Source: Nonomuraea angiospora
GTDB taxonomy: Bacteria > Actinomycetota > Actinomycetes > Streptosporangiales > Streptosporangiaceae
DNA: 64,000 nt
Assembly: GCF_014873145.1 (NCBI RefSeq)
Contig: NZ_JADBEK010000001.1
Coordinates: 3,658,001 to 3,722,000 of the forward strand
Reading direction: 5' to 3'
The notes under the pieces: model-generated
Told to the model about the DNA's origin: nothing
What the model saw: the letters and a program-made list of their open reading frames with translations, nothing else
The model's database searches: none
Position numbers and translations under genes: made by a program
Part shown: positions 50,133 through 59,251 of the stretch, piece after piece
How the letters are laid out: every line of letters starts with the position of its first letter
How positions within the stretch are numbered: position 1 is the stretch's first letter

Positions 50133-51629
50133 TCAGGGGCGGGACAGGCGGATCACGTTCCAGGAGACCGGGGGCAGGAGTACGCGGGCCGGGTCCTGCT
50201 CCACGTCCGGGTTGGCCTGGGGTGCGATCCGGTCCGGGTCGTCGGCCGTGTTGCGGGCGTAGACGTCCGGGTCCGTCAGGGTCGTGGCCTCGACGATGCG
50301 GGCGCCGCCGAGCGCCCGGGTGTCGATCTCCAGGGAGAGCGGCCCGTCGGTCGAGCGGTTGACGGCGAACAGCGTCGTGCCTTCGTCCGAGTGGGTGGCC
50401 ACCGCGTGCAGCAGCGGCACCTCGCCGAACTGCGCCGTCTCGTACGAGGGCGACACCGGCTCCACCCGCAGCACGTCACCGGCCGCGAGCCGGGACGCCT
50501 GCGCGAACGGGTGGAAGGTGGTCTGGCGCCACGCCCGCCCGCCGGGCTCGGTCACGATGGGCGCGATGACGTTGACGAGCTGGGCCAGCGACGCGGCCGT
50601 GACGCGGTCGCTGTTGCGCAGCAGGGTGATCAGCAGGCCGCCGAAGGCGACGGCGTCGGCCAGGTGGTAGTGGTCCTCCAGCAGCCGCGGCGCGACCGGC
50701 CAGTCGGCGGGCGGCGCGGCGTTCTGGAAGCGCGACAGGTACCAGACGTTCCACTCGTCGAAGGAGATGTCGATCCGCTTGCGCGATTTCAGCCGGGCGC
50801 CGACGGAGTCGGCGGTGGCCACGACCGAGCGGATGAAGTACTCCATGTCGGTCGAGCAGGCCAGGAAGCTGCCGAGATCGCCGTCCTTCTCCTCGTAGTA
50901 CGCGTGGCAGGAGATGTAGTCCACCACGTCGTACGCCTCCTCCAGCACCGTGGCCTCCCACGCGCCGAAGGTCGGCATGCTGGAGCTGGAGCTGCCGCAG
51001 GCGACCAGTTCCAGGGAGGAATCCACCATGCGCATGGCGCGGGCGGTCTCGGCGGCCAGCCGGCCGTACTCGTGGGCGGTCTTGTGCCCGGTCTGCCAGG
51101 GGCCGTCCATCTCGTTGCCCAGGCACCACATCCTGATCCCGTGCGGCTCCTTGGAGCCGTTGGCGATGCGCTGGTCGGACAGCGCGGTGCCGGACGGGTG
51201 GTTGCAGTACTCCAGCAGGTCGAGGGCCGCCTCGATGCCGCGGGTGCCGAGGTTGAGCGCCATCATGGGCTCGACGCCGGCTTTGCGGCACCAGCGGACG
51301 AACTCGTCCACGCCGACCTCGTTCGTCTCGGTGCTGTGCCAGGCCAGGTCGAGGCGGCGGGGGCGCTGATCGACGGGGCCGACGCCGTCCTCCCAGCGGT
51401 AGCCGGAGACGAAGTTGCCGCCCGGGTAGCGGACCGTGGACACCCCCAGCTCCCTGGTCAGGTCGAGCACGTCGCCGCGGAAGCCGTCCTCGTCGGCCGA
51501 CGGGTGGCCCGGCTCGTAGATGCCGGTGTAGACGCAGCGCCCGAGGTGTTCGACGAACGTGCCGAAGGTGCGCCGCCGGACCGGGGCGACCTTGAACGCG
51601 GGATCGAGCGTGAGTTTGGCCTGGTGCAC
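50133..51629 (-). CDS. abfA: Alpha-L-arabinofuranosidase (GH51)
   Basis: 498 aa, GTG start with GGAG 8 bases upstream. GH51 signatures: FGTFVEHLGRCVYTGIYEPG, RYPGGNFVSGYRWEDGVGP, acid/base Glu in WCLGNEMDGPWQ and nucleophile Glu in ISFDEWNVWY; a C-terminal beta-sandwich follows. No signal peptide, so it releases arabinose from imported arabino-oligosaccharides in the cytoplasm. Divergent from the importer operon; the -35 TTGACC and -10 TAACAA flank/overlap the operator at 51671-51686. Confidence 0.93.
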   Translation of the reverse strand: MHQAKLTLDPAFKVAPVRRRTFGTFVEHLGRCVYTGIYEPGHPSADEDGFRGDVLDLTRELGVSTVRYPGGNFVSGYRWEDGVGPVDQRPRRLDLAWHSTETNEVGVDEFVRWCRKAGVEPMMALNLGTRGIEAALDLLEYCNHPSGTALSDQRIANGSKEPHGIRMWCLGNEMDGPWQTGHKTAHEYGRLAAETARAMRMVDSSLELVACGSSSSSMPTFGAWEATVLEEAYDVVDYISCHAYYEEKDGDLGSFLACSTDMEYFIRSVVATADSVGARLKSRKRIDISFDEWNVWYLSRFQNAAPPADWPVAPRLLEDHYHLADAVAFGGLLITLLRNSDRVTAASLAQLVNVIAPIVTEPGGRAWRQTTFHPFAQASRLAAGDVLRVEPVSPSYETAQFGEVPLLHAVATHSDEGTTLFAVNRSTDGPLSLEIDTRALGGARIVEATTLTDPDVYARNTADDPDRIAPQANPDVEQDPARVLLPPVSWNVIRLSRP

Positions 51630-51670
51630 GGAGAGATCTCCTGGGTTTCGCGGGCGTTACGTGATCCAGA

Positions 51671-51686
51671 TTGTTAGCGATAACAA
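51671..51686. promoter_or_regulatory. LacI operator of GH51 gene
   Basis: TTGTTA-GCGA-TAACAA, perfect 6-bp arms. On the minus strand, TTGACC (51699-51694), 17 bp and TAACAA (51676-51671) form a promoter whose -10 lies inside the operator. Confidence 0.8.
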
Positions 51687-51737
51687 GGAGGCCGGTCAAG
51701 GGGTGCCCGACCAGGTCGCCCTGGTCAAGGAGGGGGC

Positions 51738-51765
51738 TTGACACACCTCTTGTTACCGCTAACAC
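51738..51765 (+). promoter_or_regulatory. Importer promoter with LacI operator
   Basis: TTGACA (51738-51743), 16 bp, TAACAC (51760-51765), overlapped by the operator TGTTA-CCGC-TAACA (51751-51764). Binding there would block the -10. Confidence 0.75.
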
Positions 51766-51836
51766 TCGGGTAACCCCAAGGAAACAAACGGCCCCCGACC
51801 TCAGCGGAAAGCGACAGCTCGCAGGAAGAGGCCACC

Positions 51837-53171
51837 GTGCAAGATCCCCCTCCCATCTCCCGCCGCCTGCTCCTCGGCGGAAGCCTCGCACTCGCCGGCG
51901 CCGCCGCCACCGGATGCGCCATCCCCGTCGGGCTCGGCTCGTCCAGGACCCGCGTCCAGTACTGGCACTTCCTCGGCGCCAGCGACGGGATCATCATGAA
52001 CAAGATGGTCCAGGCGTTCGCCAAGGACAACCCGGACATCTTCGTCGAGGAGAACGTGCTCGCCTGGGGCGAGCCGTACTACACGAAGATCGCGATGGCC
52101 GGCTCCGGCGGCCGCTCCCCCGACCTGGCCACCTTCCACCTGGCCCGCCTGGCCGGGATCGGCGCGGGGCAGATCCTCGACCCCATCAACGTGAAGCTGC
52201 TGGAGGAGGCCGGCCTGCGGGGCGCCGACTTCAGCCCGCCCATCTGGGAGCGCGCCCACCTCGACGGGGTGCTGTACGCGATCCCGTTCGACGCCCACCC
52301 GATGGTGCAGTACTACAACACCGACATCTGCGGGAAGGCCGGGCTGCTCGGCCCCGACGGCAAGCTCAAGCCCACCAAGGGCGTGGACGAGCTGGTGGCG
52401 GCGCTCGGCAAGGCCAAGGAGGTGATGGGCGGCAAGCCCCCGCTGACCTACGACGCGCTCGGCATCGGCACCGTGGGCCCCTGGCGCGTGTGGTACTCGC
52501 TCTACCCGCAGAGCGGCGGCACGCTGCTGTCGGACGACGGCACCAAGATCGCCATCGACGACGCCAAGGCGCTGGAGGTGCTGCGGTTCATGCGCCGGCT
52601 CGGGCAGGAGGGGCTGTGCGACCGGCGCACCGACTACGGGGCGTCGGTGGCCAACTTCACCAACGGCCAGGCCGCGTTCCTGTGGAACGGCGACTGGGAG
52701 ACCACCGGGCTCAAGGAGCGCAAGACGCCGTTCAGCATGACCCGGTTCCCCGACGTGTTCGGCTCGGGGGCGGCGCAGGCCGACTGCCACTCGTTCGTGC
52801 TGCCGCACCAGCGGAACCGCGACCCCGAGGTGGAGCGGGCCACGTACCGGTTCATCGCCTACCTGGTGAAGAACAGCGCGGACTGGGCGGTGGCCGGGCA
52901 CGTGCCCGCGTACCTGCCGGCGCTGGAGGAGCCCGAGTACCTGGCTCTCCAGCCGCAGTCGGAGTACCGCTCGGTCATCACCGAGGTCTCGCTCGACCCG
53001 CAGGTGTGGTTCGCCGGGTCGGCGTCGCGGCTGTGGCTCGAGTTCGGGCAGGCCTTCTCCCCGGTCATCACCGGGGACCGCACGCCGGAGGAGGGCCTGG
53101 CCGCGGCCAAGGCGGCGCTCGCCCGGCTGCTGTCCGCCCCGGACCCCTTCCCCGCCGAGGAGCGCCAATGA
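51837..53171 (+). CDS. ABC importer solute-binding lipoprotein (arabinoside locus)
   Basis: 444 aa, GTG start preceded by GGAAGAGG. The N-terminus combines a twin-arginine pair (R9-R10, SRRLLLGGSLALAG) with a lipobox (AATGC, Cys27), so it is a Tat-exported lipoprotein. The family 1 binding fold shows YWHFLGASDGIIMNKMVQAF and PIWERAHLDGVLYAIPFDAH. It should bind arabino-oligosaccharides. First gene of the importer, 22 bp before the permease. Confidence 0.92.
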   Translation: MQDPPPISRRLLLGGSLALAGAAATGCAIPVGLGSSRTRVQYWHFLGASDGIIMNKMVQAFAKDNPDIFVEENVLAWGEPYYTKIAMAGSGGRSPDLATFHLARLAGIGAGQILDPINVKLLEEAGLRGADFSPPIWERAHLDGVLYAIPFDAHPMVQYYNTDICGKAGLLGPDGKLKPTKGVDELVAALGKAKEVMGGKPPLTYDALGIGTVGPWRVWYSLYPQSGGTLLSDDGTKIAIDDAKALEVLRFMRRLGQEGLCDRRTDYGASVANFTNGQAAFLWNGDWETTGLKERKTPFSMTRFPDVFGSGAAQADCHSFVLPHQRNRDPEVERATYRFIAYLVKNSADWAVAGHVPAYLPALEEPEYLALQPQSEYRSVITEVSLDPQVWFAGSASRLWLEFGQAFSPVITGDRTPEEGLAAAKAALARLLSAPDPFPAEERQ

Positions 53172-53193
53172 CCGAGCCGACGAAGGAGGGCGC

Positions 53194-54117
53194 ATGACCA
53201 GCACCACCGTCGCGCCCCCCGCGACCGCCGCCCCCGTCGCCCAGGAGAAGGTCCGGCGCGGCTGGACGCAGCACGGGCTGCTGTTCGTGGCGCCGTTCCT
53301 GCTGATCTACCTGGCCTTCCTGGTCTGGCCGACGGTGCTGGGCTTCCGGATGAGCCTGTCGAGCGTGAACATCGCGGGCGGCAACAACCACCTGGTCGGG
53401 TTCGCCAACTACGCCGAGGCGTTCGCCGACCCGCGCATGTGGCGCTCGCTGTGGAACACGCTGGTGTTCACCGTGCTGAGCACGGTCCCGCTGGTGCTGC
53501 TCGGCCTCGGGTTCGCGCTGCTGGTGCACCACCTGCGGTTCGTGCAGTGGCTGTGGCGGCTGTCGTTCTTCGGGCCGTTCCTGCTGCCGTCCGCCGTCGT
53601 GTCGCTGCTGTGGCTGCAGATGATCTACCCGCCCGACTACGGCCTGATCAACGGCACGCTCGGCACCAAGACCCTGTGGCTGGCCGATCCGTCGGTCGCC
53701 ATGTGGTCGATGGTGCTGACCACGGTCTGGTGGACGGTCGGCTTCAACTTCCTGCTCTACCTGGCCGCGCTGCAGTCGATCCCGCAGCACCTGTACGAGG
53801 CCGCCGCCATCGACGGCGCCTCCGCCTGGGACAAGCTGCGCTCGATCACCCTGCCGCTGCTCGGCCGCACGACCGCGCTCATCGTGGTGCTGCAGCTGCT
53901 GGCCTCGCTGAAGGTCTTCGACCAGATCTACCTGATGACCGCCGGCGGGCCGCAGGACTCCACCAGGCCGATCATCGAGTACGCCTACGACGTGGGCTTC
54001 ACCGGTTACCGCACCGGCTACGCCTCGGCCGTCTCGTACATCCTGTTCGTCCTGATCGTCATCGTCTCTCTGGCGCAGCTGCGGCTGTTCCGCAAGCGGG
54101 CGGAGGTCTCGTCATGA
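53194..54117 (+). CDS. Sugar ABC transporter permease (MalF type)
   Basis: 307 aa, ATG with GGAGGG 4 bases upstream. Cytosolic N-terminus then six helices; EAA loop YEAAAIDGASAWDKLRSITL. Stop overlaps the next permease start (ATGA). Confidence 0.93.
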   Translation: MTSTTVAPPATAAPVAQEKVRRGWTQHGLLFVAPFLLIYLAFLVWPTVLGFRMSLSSVNIAGGNNHLVGFANYAEAFADPRMWRSLWNTLVFTVLSTVPLVLLGLGFALLVHHLRFVQWLWRLSFFGPFLLPSAVVSLLWLQMIYPPDYGLINGTLGTKTLWLADPSVAMWSMVLTTVWWTVGFNFLLYLAALQSIPQHLYEAAAIDGASAWDKLRSITLPLLGRTTALIVVLQLLASLKVFDQIYLMTAGGPQDSTRPIIEYAYDVGFTGYRTGYASAVSYILFVLIVIVSLAQLRLFRKRAEVSS

Positions 54118-54947
54118 CCAAGCGGTTCAGCTTCAGCCAGCTCGTCCTGCTGGTGGTCGCCCTGGCCCTGGCGGTCGTCTGGCTCGCGCCCATCGCCTGG
54201 GCGATCGCCACCTCGCTCAAGCCGGAGACCGAGACCACGAAGGTCCCGCTGCAGTGGTTCGGCAGCGAGATCACGCTGGACTCCTACCGGCTGGTCCTGG
54301 ATACCGGCGGCATCGTCAAGTGGGCGATCAACTCGACCGTCACCACGGTGATCGTCACGTTCCTGACCGTGCTGTTCTCGGCGATGGCGGCCTACGGGTT
54401 CGCGCGTACGCAGTTCAGGGGGCAGCGGGCGCTGCTCGCACTGATCCTGGCCGGGATCATGGTGCCGCCGCACGTGCTGATCGCGCCGCTGTTCGCGGAG
54501 ATGGTGGCGCTCGGGCTGGTCGACACCTGGTGGGCGATCATCCTGCCGCAGGTGGCGGCGCCGCTGATCGTGTACGTGCTGTTCAAGTTCTTCCAGGACG
54601 TGCCGCCGGAGCTGGAGCAGGCGGCCTTCGTGGACGGGGCCGGGCGGTGGCGGGTGTTCTTCACGATCGTGCTGCCGCTGTCGCGCCCGGTGCTGGCCGC
54701 CGTGTCGATCTTCACGTTCATCACGACCTGGAACAACTTCCTCTGGCCGTTCCTGGTCTCCACCGACCCGAACACGATGACCCTGCCCGTCGGGCTGGCC
54801 AACGTGGTGCAGGGGACGTTCGGGCTGCGGTACGCGCAGATCATGGCCTCGGTCGTGCTGGCCGGGCTGCCGCTGCTGGTGGTGTTCGTGCTCTTCCAGC
54901 GGCAGATCGTCCGCGGCGTGGCCCACACGGGCCTGGCCGGTCAGTGA
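54114..54947 (+). CDS. Carbohydrate ABC transporter permease (MalG type)
   Basis: 277 aa from ATG 54114 (MTKRFSFSQLVLLVVALALA). Six helices and EAA loop LEQAAFVDGAGRWRVFFTIV. Coupled to the upstream permease. No ATPase in the operon. Its last 7 bases overlap the end of the convergent HEAT gene. Confidence 0.93.
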   Translation: MTKRFSFSQLVLLVVALALAVVWLAPIAWAIATSLKPETETTKVPLQWFGSEITLDSYRLVLDTGGIVKWAINSTVTTVIVTFLTVLFSAMAAYGFARTQFRGQRALLALILAGIMVPPHVLIAPLFAEMVALGLVDTWWAIILPQVAAPLIVYVLFKFFQDVPPELEQAAFVDGAGRWRVFFTIVLPLSRPVLAAVSIFTFITTWNNFLWPFLVSTDPNTMTLPVGLANVVQGTFGLRYAQIMASVVLAGLPLLVVFVLFQRQIVRGVAHTGLAGQ

Positions 54948-56095
54948 TCCCGCAGGTGCTCCCGCAGGGCGTCCCGGTCGTCCGGGACGCCGTGCGCGCG
55001 CAGGACCTCCCGGAGGTTGATCCAGCTCCAGGCGTCGTCACCCAGGTCGGCGATGGCCGTGAGGGCGGCGTGCCGTAGCTCCGGCGCGTCCTCGACGGTC
55101 TCCAGGAGGTCGCCCGCGATCGGGAAGGCGTCCACGGGCTTCGCGGCCGCCAGGCGGGCGATGAGGGCCCGGGCCCTGGCGGGCGCCTCGCCCGGCAGGC
55201 GTCGCTTGCTGACGCGGGCGGCCAGCGTGGCCAGGTCGCCCTCTGCGTACGGGAGCGGGGTGGGGCCGGTCGCGGTGAGGAGCCTGACGACGGCGTCGCG
55301 GGCCGGCGGGGGCGCGTCCTCGCCGTGCAGGTTGACCAGCGCCAGCGCGGCGGCGTCGCGTACGAGGCCGTCGGCGTGGCCGAGTCCGGGCTCGATCGCC
55401 CCGGCCGGCCAGGGCAGCAGGGAGAGCGCGAACATCGCCGTCGCGGCCGTGACCGGGTCGGCGTCGGCCTCGGCGAGGCCGGCGAGCGCGGGCCCGGCGG
55501 TCTCCGCCTCCTCGGGGAACCAGCCCACGAGGTAGGCGGCGGCCGTCCTGACGTGCGGGTCCCCGTCGGCCAGGAGGGAGATCGGCAGGTTCTCCCTGAC
55601 GGCGTCGTAGGAGGCCAGCATGGCGGCGTCGAACATGCGCTCCAGCCTGTGGTCGTACGTCTGGCGGACGTAGGCCCGGTCCCTGCGGACGGCGTCGTTC
55701 GGCGCCTCGTCGACCCACCGCTCCAGGTGGGCGTCGGCCTCCTCCTCGCTCCTGGACTGCACGCCCGCGCTCTCCTCGCGCCAGCGCGCGATGCCGACGC
55801 CTTCCGGCAGGTGGCCCTCCTCGTAGCCGAGGGCCAGGGAGGCGAGCAGATGGAGGATCAGCTCGCGGTCGGGCGTGGCCGGGTCGGCGGCCAGGCGGGC
55901 CAGGAACGGCACCGCGTGCGGGGTGGCGGGGAAGCGGGTGCCCTGGTGGAAGATGTTGGCGTAGAGCGCCGACAAGGCTTCCCGGCGCTCGTCCTCGTCC
56001 GTGGACGCGAGCGCCCGAATCTGGCCGGGCACGTCCGTGGCCCGGCCGTAGGCGTGCTTCAGCTTCGCCCAGGAAACGCGATCGAGATCGTCCAC
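54941..56095 (-). CDS. HEAT-repeat domain protein
   Basis: About 384 aa from GTG 56095 (VDDLDRVSWAKLKHAYGRAT); an in-frame TTG at 56116 would add seven residues. Repeated amphipathic helix pairs (ALASTDEDERREALSALYAN, LLADGDPHVRTAAAYLVGWF) form an alpha-solenoid, a protein-interaction scaffold. The opening WxxLxHAYG segment recurs in actinomycete proteins of unknown function. Cytoplasmic; no neighbour suggests a role. Confidence 0.8.
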   Translation of the reverse strand: MDDLDRVSWAKLKHAYGRATDVPGQIRALASTDEDERREALSALYANIFHQGTRFPATPHAVPFLARLAADPATPDRELILHLLASLALGYEEGHLPEGVGIARWREESAGVQSRSEEEADAHLERWVDEAPNDAVRRDRAYVRQTYDHRLERMFDAAMLASYDAVRENLPISLLADGDPHVRTAAAYLVGWFPEEAETAGPALAGLAEADADPVTAATAMFALSLLPWPAGAIEPGLGHADGLVRDAAALALVNLHGEDAPPPARDAVVRLLTATGPTPLPYAEGDLATLAARVSKRRLPGEAPARARALIARLAAAKPVDAFPIAGDLLETVEDAPELRHAALTAIADLGDDAWSWINLREVLRAHGVPDDRDALREHLRDH

Positions 56096-56184
56096 GGGCG
56101 CGAGCGTATCGGCCAATATGGGATTACGTCCGCCGTTTACCGTTGCCAGGGAATTGCCAGGAACGGTGGGTAGTCTGCCTCGGC

Positions 56185-57030
56185 ATGAACTGGCAGCGCA
56201 AAATGAACAAAGCGCTGGTCAGGTTCACCGGATTCCAGATCGAACGTGTAGGAAAAGCGGCTCCTCCCCAGCCCGTTCCCGAGATCAGACCGCCCGCGGA
56301 TCCGGCGACCGACCGGTTGCTCGACTCCCCCGTGTTCCTCCTGTCCCCCGTGCGGTCCGGCTCGACGCTCCTGCGCTCGATTCTGAACGCCCACTCCGCC
56401 CTGCATGCCCCCCACGAGCTGCACGTACGCCGTCTCCGGGTGCAGTTCGACACGACCCTGGCGGCCAAGGCGATGGCGGCCCTCGGGCACAACCAGGCCG
56501 ACCTGGAGCATCTGCTGTGGGATCGCGTCCTGCACCGGGAGCTCGTACGCAGCGGCAAACGGTTCATCGTGGACAAGACCCCCGCGAACGCCTTCGCCTA
56601 CCAGCGCATCGCCGCCTGCTGGCCCGACGCGCGCTTCGTCTTCCTGCTCCGCCACCCCGCCTCGATCGCCGCGTCCTGGCACGAGGCCAGCCCCGACAAG
56701 CGCACCCCCGAGGAGGCCGCGCTGGACGCGCTGCGGTACATGAAGGCCGTGCAACGGGCCAGGTCGGCCCTGCCCGGCCTGACCGTCAGGTACGAGGAGC
56801 TGAGCGCCGATCCGGAGAAGGCGACCCGCGAGATCTGCGAGTTCCTGGGCCTGGAATGGGAGCCGGGAATGCTCGCCTACGGCAAGCAGACCGTCCTGGA
56901 GAAGGGCCTCGGCGACTGGCGCGACAAGATCCGCTCCGGCGCCGTGCAGCCCGCGCGGGAGCTCCCCTCCGCGGACCAGGTCCCGGACGCGCTGAAACCC
57001 ATGTGCCGGACCTGGGGGTACCTCACGTGA
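56185..57030 (+). CDS. Sulfotransferase family protein
   Basis: 281 aa from ATG 56185 (MNWQRKMNKALVRFTGFQIE). The 5' PAPS loop is FLLSPVRSGSTLL (about residues 52-64) and the 3' phosphate segment RFVFLLRHPASIAASW; the C-terminal part carries the RYEELSADPEKATREICEFL motif. Likely transfers sulfate from PAPS to a glycan, lipid or small molecule. Its stop overlaps the following glycosyltransferase start (GTGA), so the two act together. Confidence 0.88.
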   Translation: MNWQRKMNKALVRFTGFQIERVGKAAPPQPVPEIRPPADPATDRLLDSPVFLLSPVRSGSTLLRSILNAHSALHAPHELHVRRLRVQFDTTLAAKAMAALGHNQADLEHLLWDRVLHRELVRSGKRFIVDKTPANAFAYQRIAACWPDARFVFLLRHPASIAASWHEASPDKRTPEEAALDALRYMKAVQRARSALPGLTVRYEELSADPEKATREICEFLGLEWEPGMLAYGKQTVLEKGLGDWRDKIRSGAVQPARELPSADQVPDALKPMCRTWGYLT

Positions 57031-58217
57031 AGATCCGCTATCTCATGCTGCACGCGTACGGCATGGGCGGCACCATCCGCACCGTCGTCAACCAGGCCAA
57101 CGCCATGGCCGCCGCGGGCCACGACGTCGAGCTGGTCAGCCTGGTGCGGCGGCGCGAGAGCCCCCAGTTCGCGCTCGACCCGCGGGTCGGGATCACCACG
57201 CTGGTGGACCAGCGCGGCGGCAGGACGCCGGACTCGTTCGGGCGCAGGGCCTGGCGCAGGGTACGCGGCAAGATCGTGCCGAGGGGCGAGTTCGCGGCCG
57301 ACTACTTCACCGAGCGGGTGGAGTGGGCGGCGATGGAGTACGTCTCCGGCCTGCGCGACGGCGTCCTCGTCACCACCAGGCCCGCCCTGAACCTGATCGC
57401 CGCCCGCCGCGCCGCCAGGGACGTCGTCAAGGTCGCCCAGGAGCACATGAACCTGTCGGCCTACCCCGACACCATCCGCAGGGAGATCGCCCGCCACTAC
57501 GGCCGGTTCGACGCGGTCACCGTGCTGACGCGCACCAACCGCCTCGAGTACCAGCGCCTGCTGCCCTCGACCCCCATCGTGCAGATCCCGAACGCGGTCC
57601 ATCAGGCCGACCAGGAACGTTCCCAGCAGGTCAATCCCGTCGTGGTCGCGGCCGGGCGGCTGGTGCCGCAGAAGGGGTTCGACCTGCTCATCCCGGCCTT
57701 CGCGCAGGTGGTGCGGGAGCATCCGGAGTGGCGGTTGCGCATCTTCGGCACCGGGCCGCGCAAGAGCCAGTTGCAGGGGCTCATCGACGGGTTCGGGCTG
57801 GGCGAGCACGTGTCGCTGGCCGGGCGCACCGACCGGCTGGACAAGGAGCTGGCCGACTCCTCCGTGTACGCGCTGAGCTCCCGGTTCGAGGGCCTGCCGA
57901 TGGTGATGATCGAGGCCATGACGCACGCGCTGCCCGTGGTCGCCTTCGACTGCCCGACCGGGCCCCGCGACGTGCTGACGGACGGGGTCGACGGCGTGCT
58001 CGTGCCGCCGCGGGACGTGGACGCGCTGGCCGCCGCGCTGAGCCGGGTCATGGGTGACCGGGAGCTGCGGGTGCGGATGGGAAAGGCGGCGCACAAAGCG
58101 TCGCGTGCGTACGCGCCTGAATTGGTGATGCCATTGTGGGAGGATTTGTTCTCGGAGTTGCTGGCGGGTGAGCGCGTGGCCGACAACTTCTGGGCTTCCG
58201 GGAAAAGATTTACCTGA
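57027..58217 (+). CDS. Glycosyltransferase family 4
   Basis: 396 aa, GTG start. GT-B fold: N-terminal acceptor domain (MGGTIRTVVNQANAMAAAGH), donor domain with AAGRLVPQKGFDLLIPAF and the GT4 motif EGLPMVMIEAMTHALPVVAF. Transfers a nucleotide-sugar residue, probably to a surface glycan. Co-translated with the sulfotransferase, which suggests a sulfated glycoconjugate (inference). Confidence 0.9.
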   Translation: MKIRYLMLHAYGMGGTIRTVVNQANAMAAAGHDVELVSLVRRRESPQFALDPRVGITTLVDQRGGRTPDSFGRRAWRRVRGKIVPRGEFAADYFTERVEWAAMEYVSGLRDGVLVTTRPALNLIAARRAARDVVKVAQEHMNLSAYPDTIRREIARHYGRFDAVTVLTRTNRLEYQRLLPSTPIVQIPNAVHQADQERSQQVNPVVVAAGRLVPQKGFDLLIPAFAQVVREHPEWRLRIFGTGPRKSQLQGLIDGFGLGEHVSLAGRTDRLDKELADSSVYALSSRFEGLPMVMIEAMTHALPVVAFDCPTGPRDVLTDGVDGVLVPPRDVDALAAALSRVMGDRELRVRMGKAAHKASRAYAPELVMPLWEDLFSELLAGERVADNFWASGKRFT

Positions 58218-58257
58218 CGATTCCTCCGGCGTGGCCGGGCTTTCCGCACCCTTGTCA

Positions 58258-58276
58258 CGAAATGTCGCTCATTTCG
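58258..58276. promoter_or_regulatory. Inverted repeat upstream of carboxypeptidase
   Basis: CGAAATG-TCGCT-CATTTCG, perfect 7-bp arms, 37 bp before the ATG. Possible operator; owner unknown. Confidence 0.5.
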
Positions 58277-58312
58277 GCAAAAGCATCTCAAAGGGCGCGG
58301 CAATCTGGAGCG

Positions 58313-59194
58313 ATGCGTATCCGGAAAGCTCACCTGACCGCTGCGGCAGGTGCCCTTGCCCTGGTCACGGGGCTCACCGCACCCGCGCACGCCACCACTC
58401 CCGCCACTGTGCCCGTCCACGCCGTCCAGCAGGACGCGCCCTCGGTGTACGGCAGCGCCGCCTACCTGATGGACGCCTCCACCGGCAAGGAGCTGTTCAG
58501 CAAGAACGCCGGCGACCGCCTCCCGATCGCCAGCGTCACCAAGATGATGACCGCGTACGTCGTCCTGAAGACCGCCAAGCCCACGGACGTGGTGCAGATC
58601 AAGCGGGAGGACGTCCAGTACGCGGAGGACGGCGGCGGCACCACCGCCGACCTGCGGCCCGGCGACCGCCTCACCGTCGGCGAGCTCATGTACGGCCTCA
58701 TGCTCCCCTCCGGCGCGGACGCCGCCCACGCGCTCGCCCGCACGTACGGCCCCGGCGTCGGCGGCTTCGTCACCAAGATGAACGCGACGGCGCGCGAGCT
58801 CGGCATGAACGACACCGAGTACGTCAACGCCGACGGCCTGCCCAAGCGCGGCGGGGACGGCTACTCCACCGCCCGCGACCAGAGCGTGCTGGCGGCCAAG
58901 GCCGTGCAGGTGCCGCTGATCAAGGAAGTGGCCGGGACCCGGTACCACTCGCTGGACGCCACCTCCGAGCACCGCTCGTACAGCTGGCGCAACACCAACA
59001 GGCTGCTCGGGACGCCGGGCGCGATCGGGCTGAAGACCGGGTTCACCCGGGCGGCCGGGTTCACGCTGGCGTTCGCGGGCGAGAAGCGCGGTCACACGCT
59101 GGTCGGCGTGCTGCTCGGCGAGTCGGACTCCAGCCGCCGCTTCGACACGGCGGAAGCGCTGCTGTCCTGGGGGGCGGCCCGCGAGTCCGCCTGA
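58313..59194 (+). CDS. D-alanyl-D-alanine carboxypeptidase (PBP5/DacA family)
   Basis: 293 aa from ATG 58313 with TGGAG 2-6 bases upstream; a longer in-frame start at 58262 lies in the inverted repeat. Signal peptide to about residue 28. S11-family motifs: SVTK (74-77, catalytic Ser74), KTG (241-243), and SGA (133-135) in place of the usual SxN, replacing the conserved Asn. Trims the terminal D-Ala of peptidoglycan stem peptides outside the membrane. No C-terminal amphipathic anchor is obvious, so it may be released. Confidence 0.92.
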   Translation: MRIRKAHLTAAAGALALVTGLTAPAHATTPATVPVHAVQQDAPSVYGSAAYLMDASTGKELFSKNAGDRLPIASVTKMMTAYVVLKTAKPTDVVQIKREDVQYAEDGGGTTADLRPGDRLTVGELMYGLMLPSGADAAHALARTYGPGVGGFVTKMNATARELGMNDTEYVNADGLPKRGGDGYSTARDQSVLAAKAVQVPLIKEVAGTRYHSLDATSEHRSYSWRNTNRLLGTPGAIGLKTGFTRAAGFTLAFAGEKRGHTLVGVLLGESDSSRRFDTAEALLSWGAARESA

Positions 59195-59251
59195 CCGAAG
59201 CCCGGGCGGACACCATGGACGGTGTTGATCCTTTGGACTAGTTTGCCCGAC

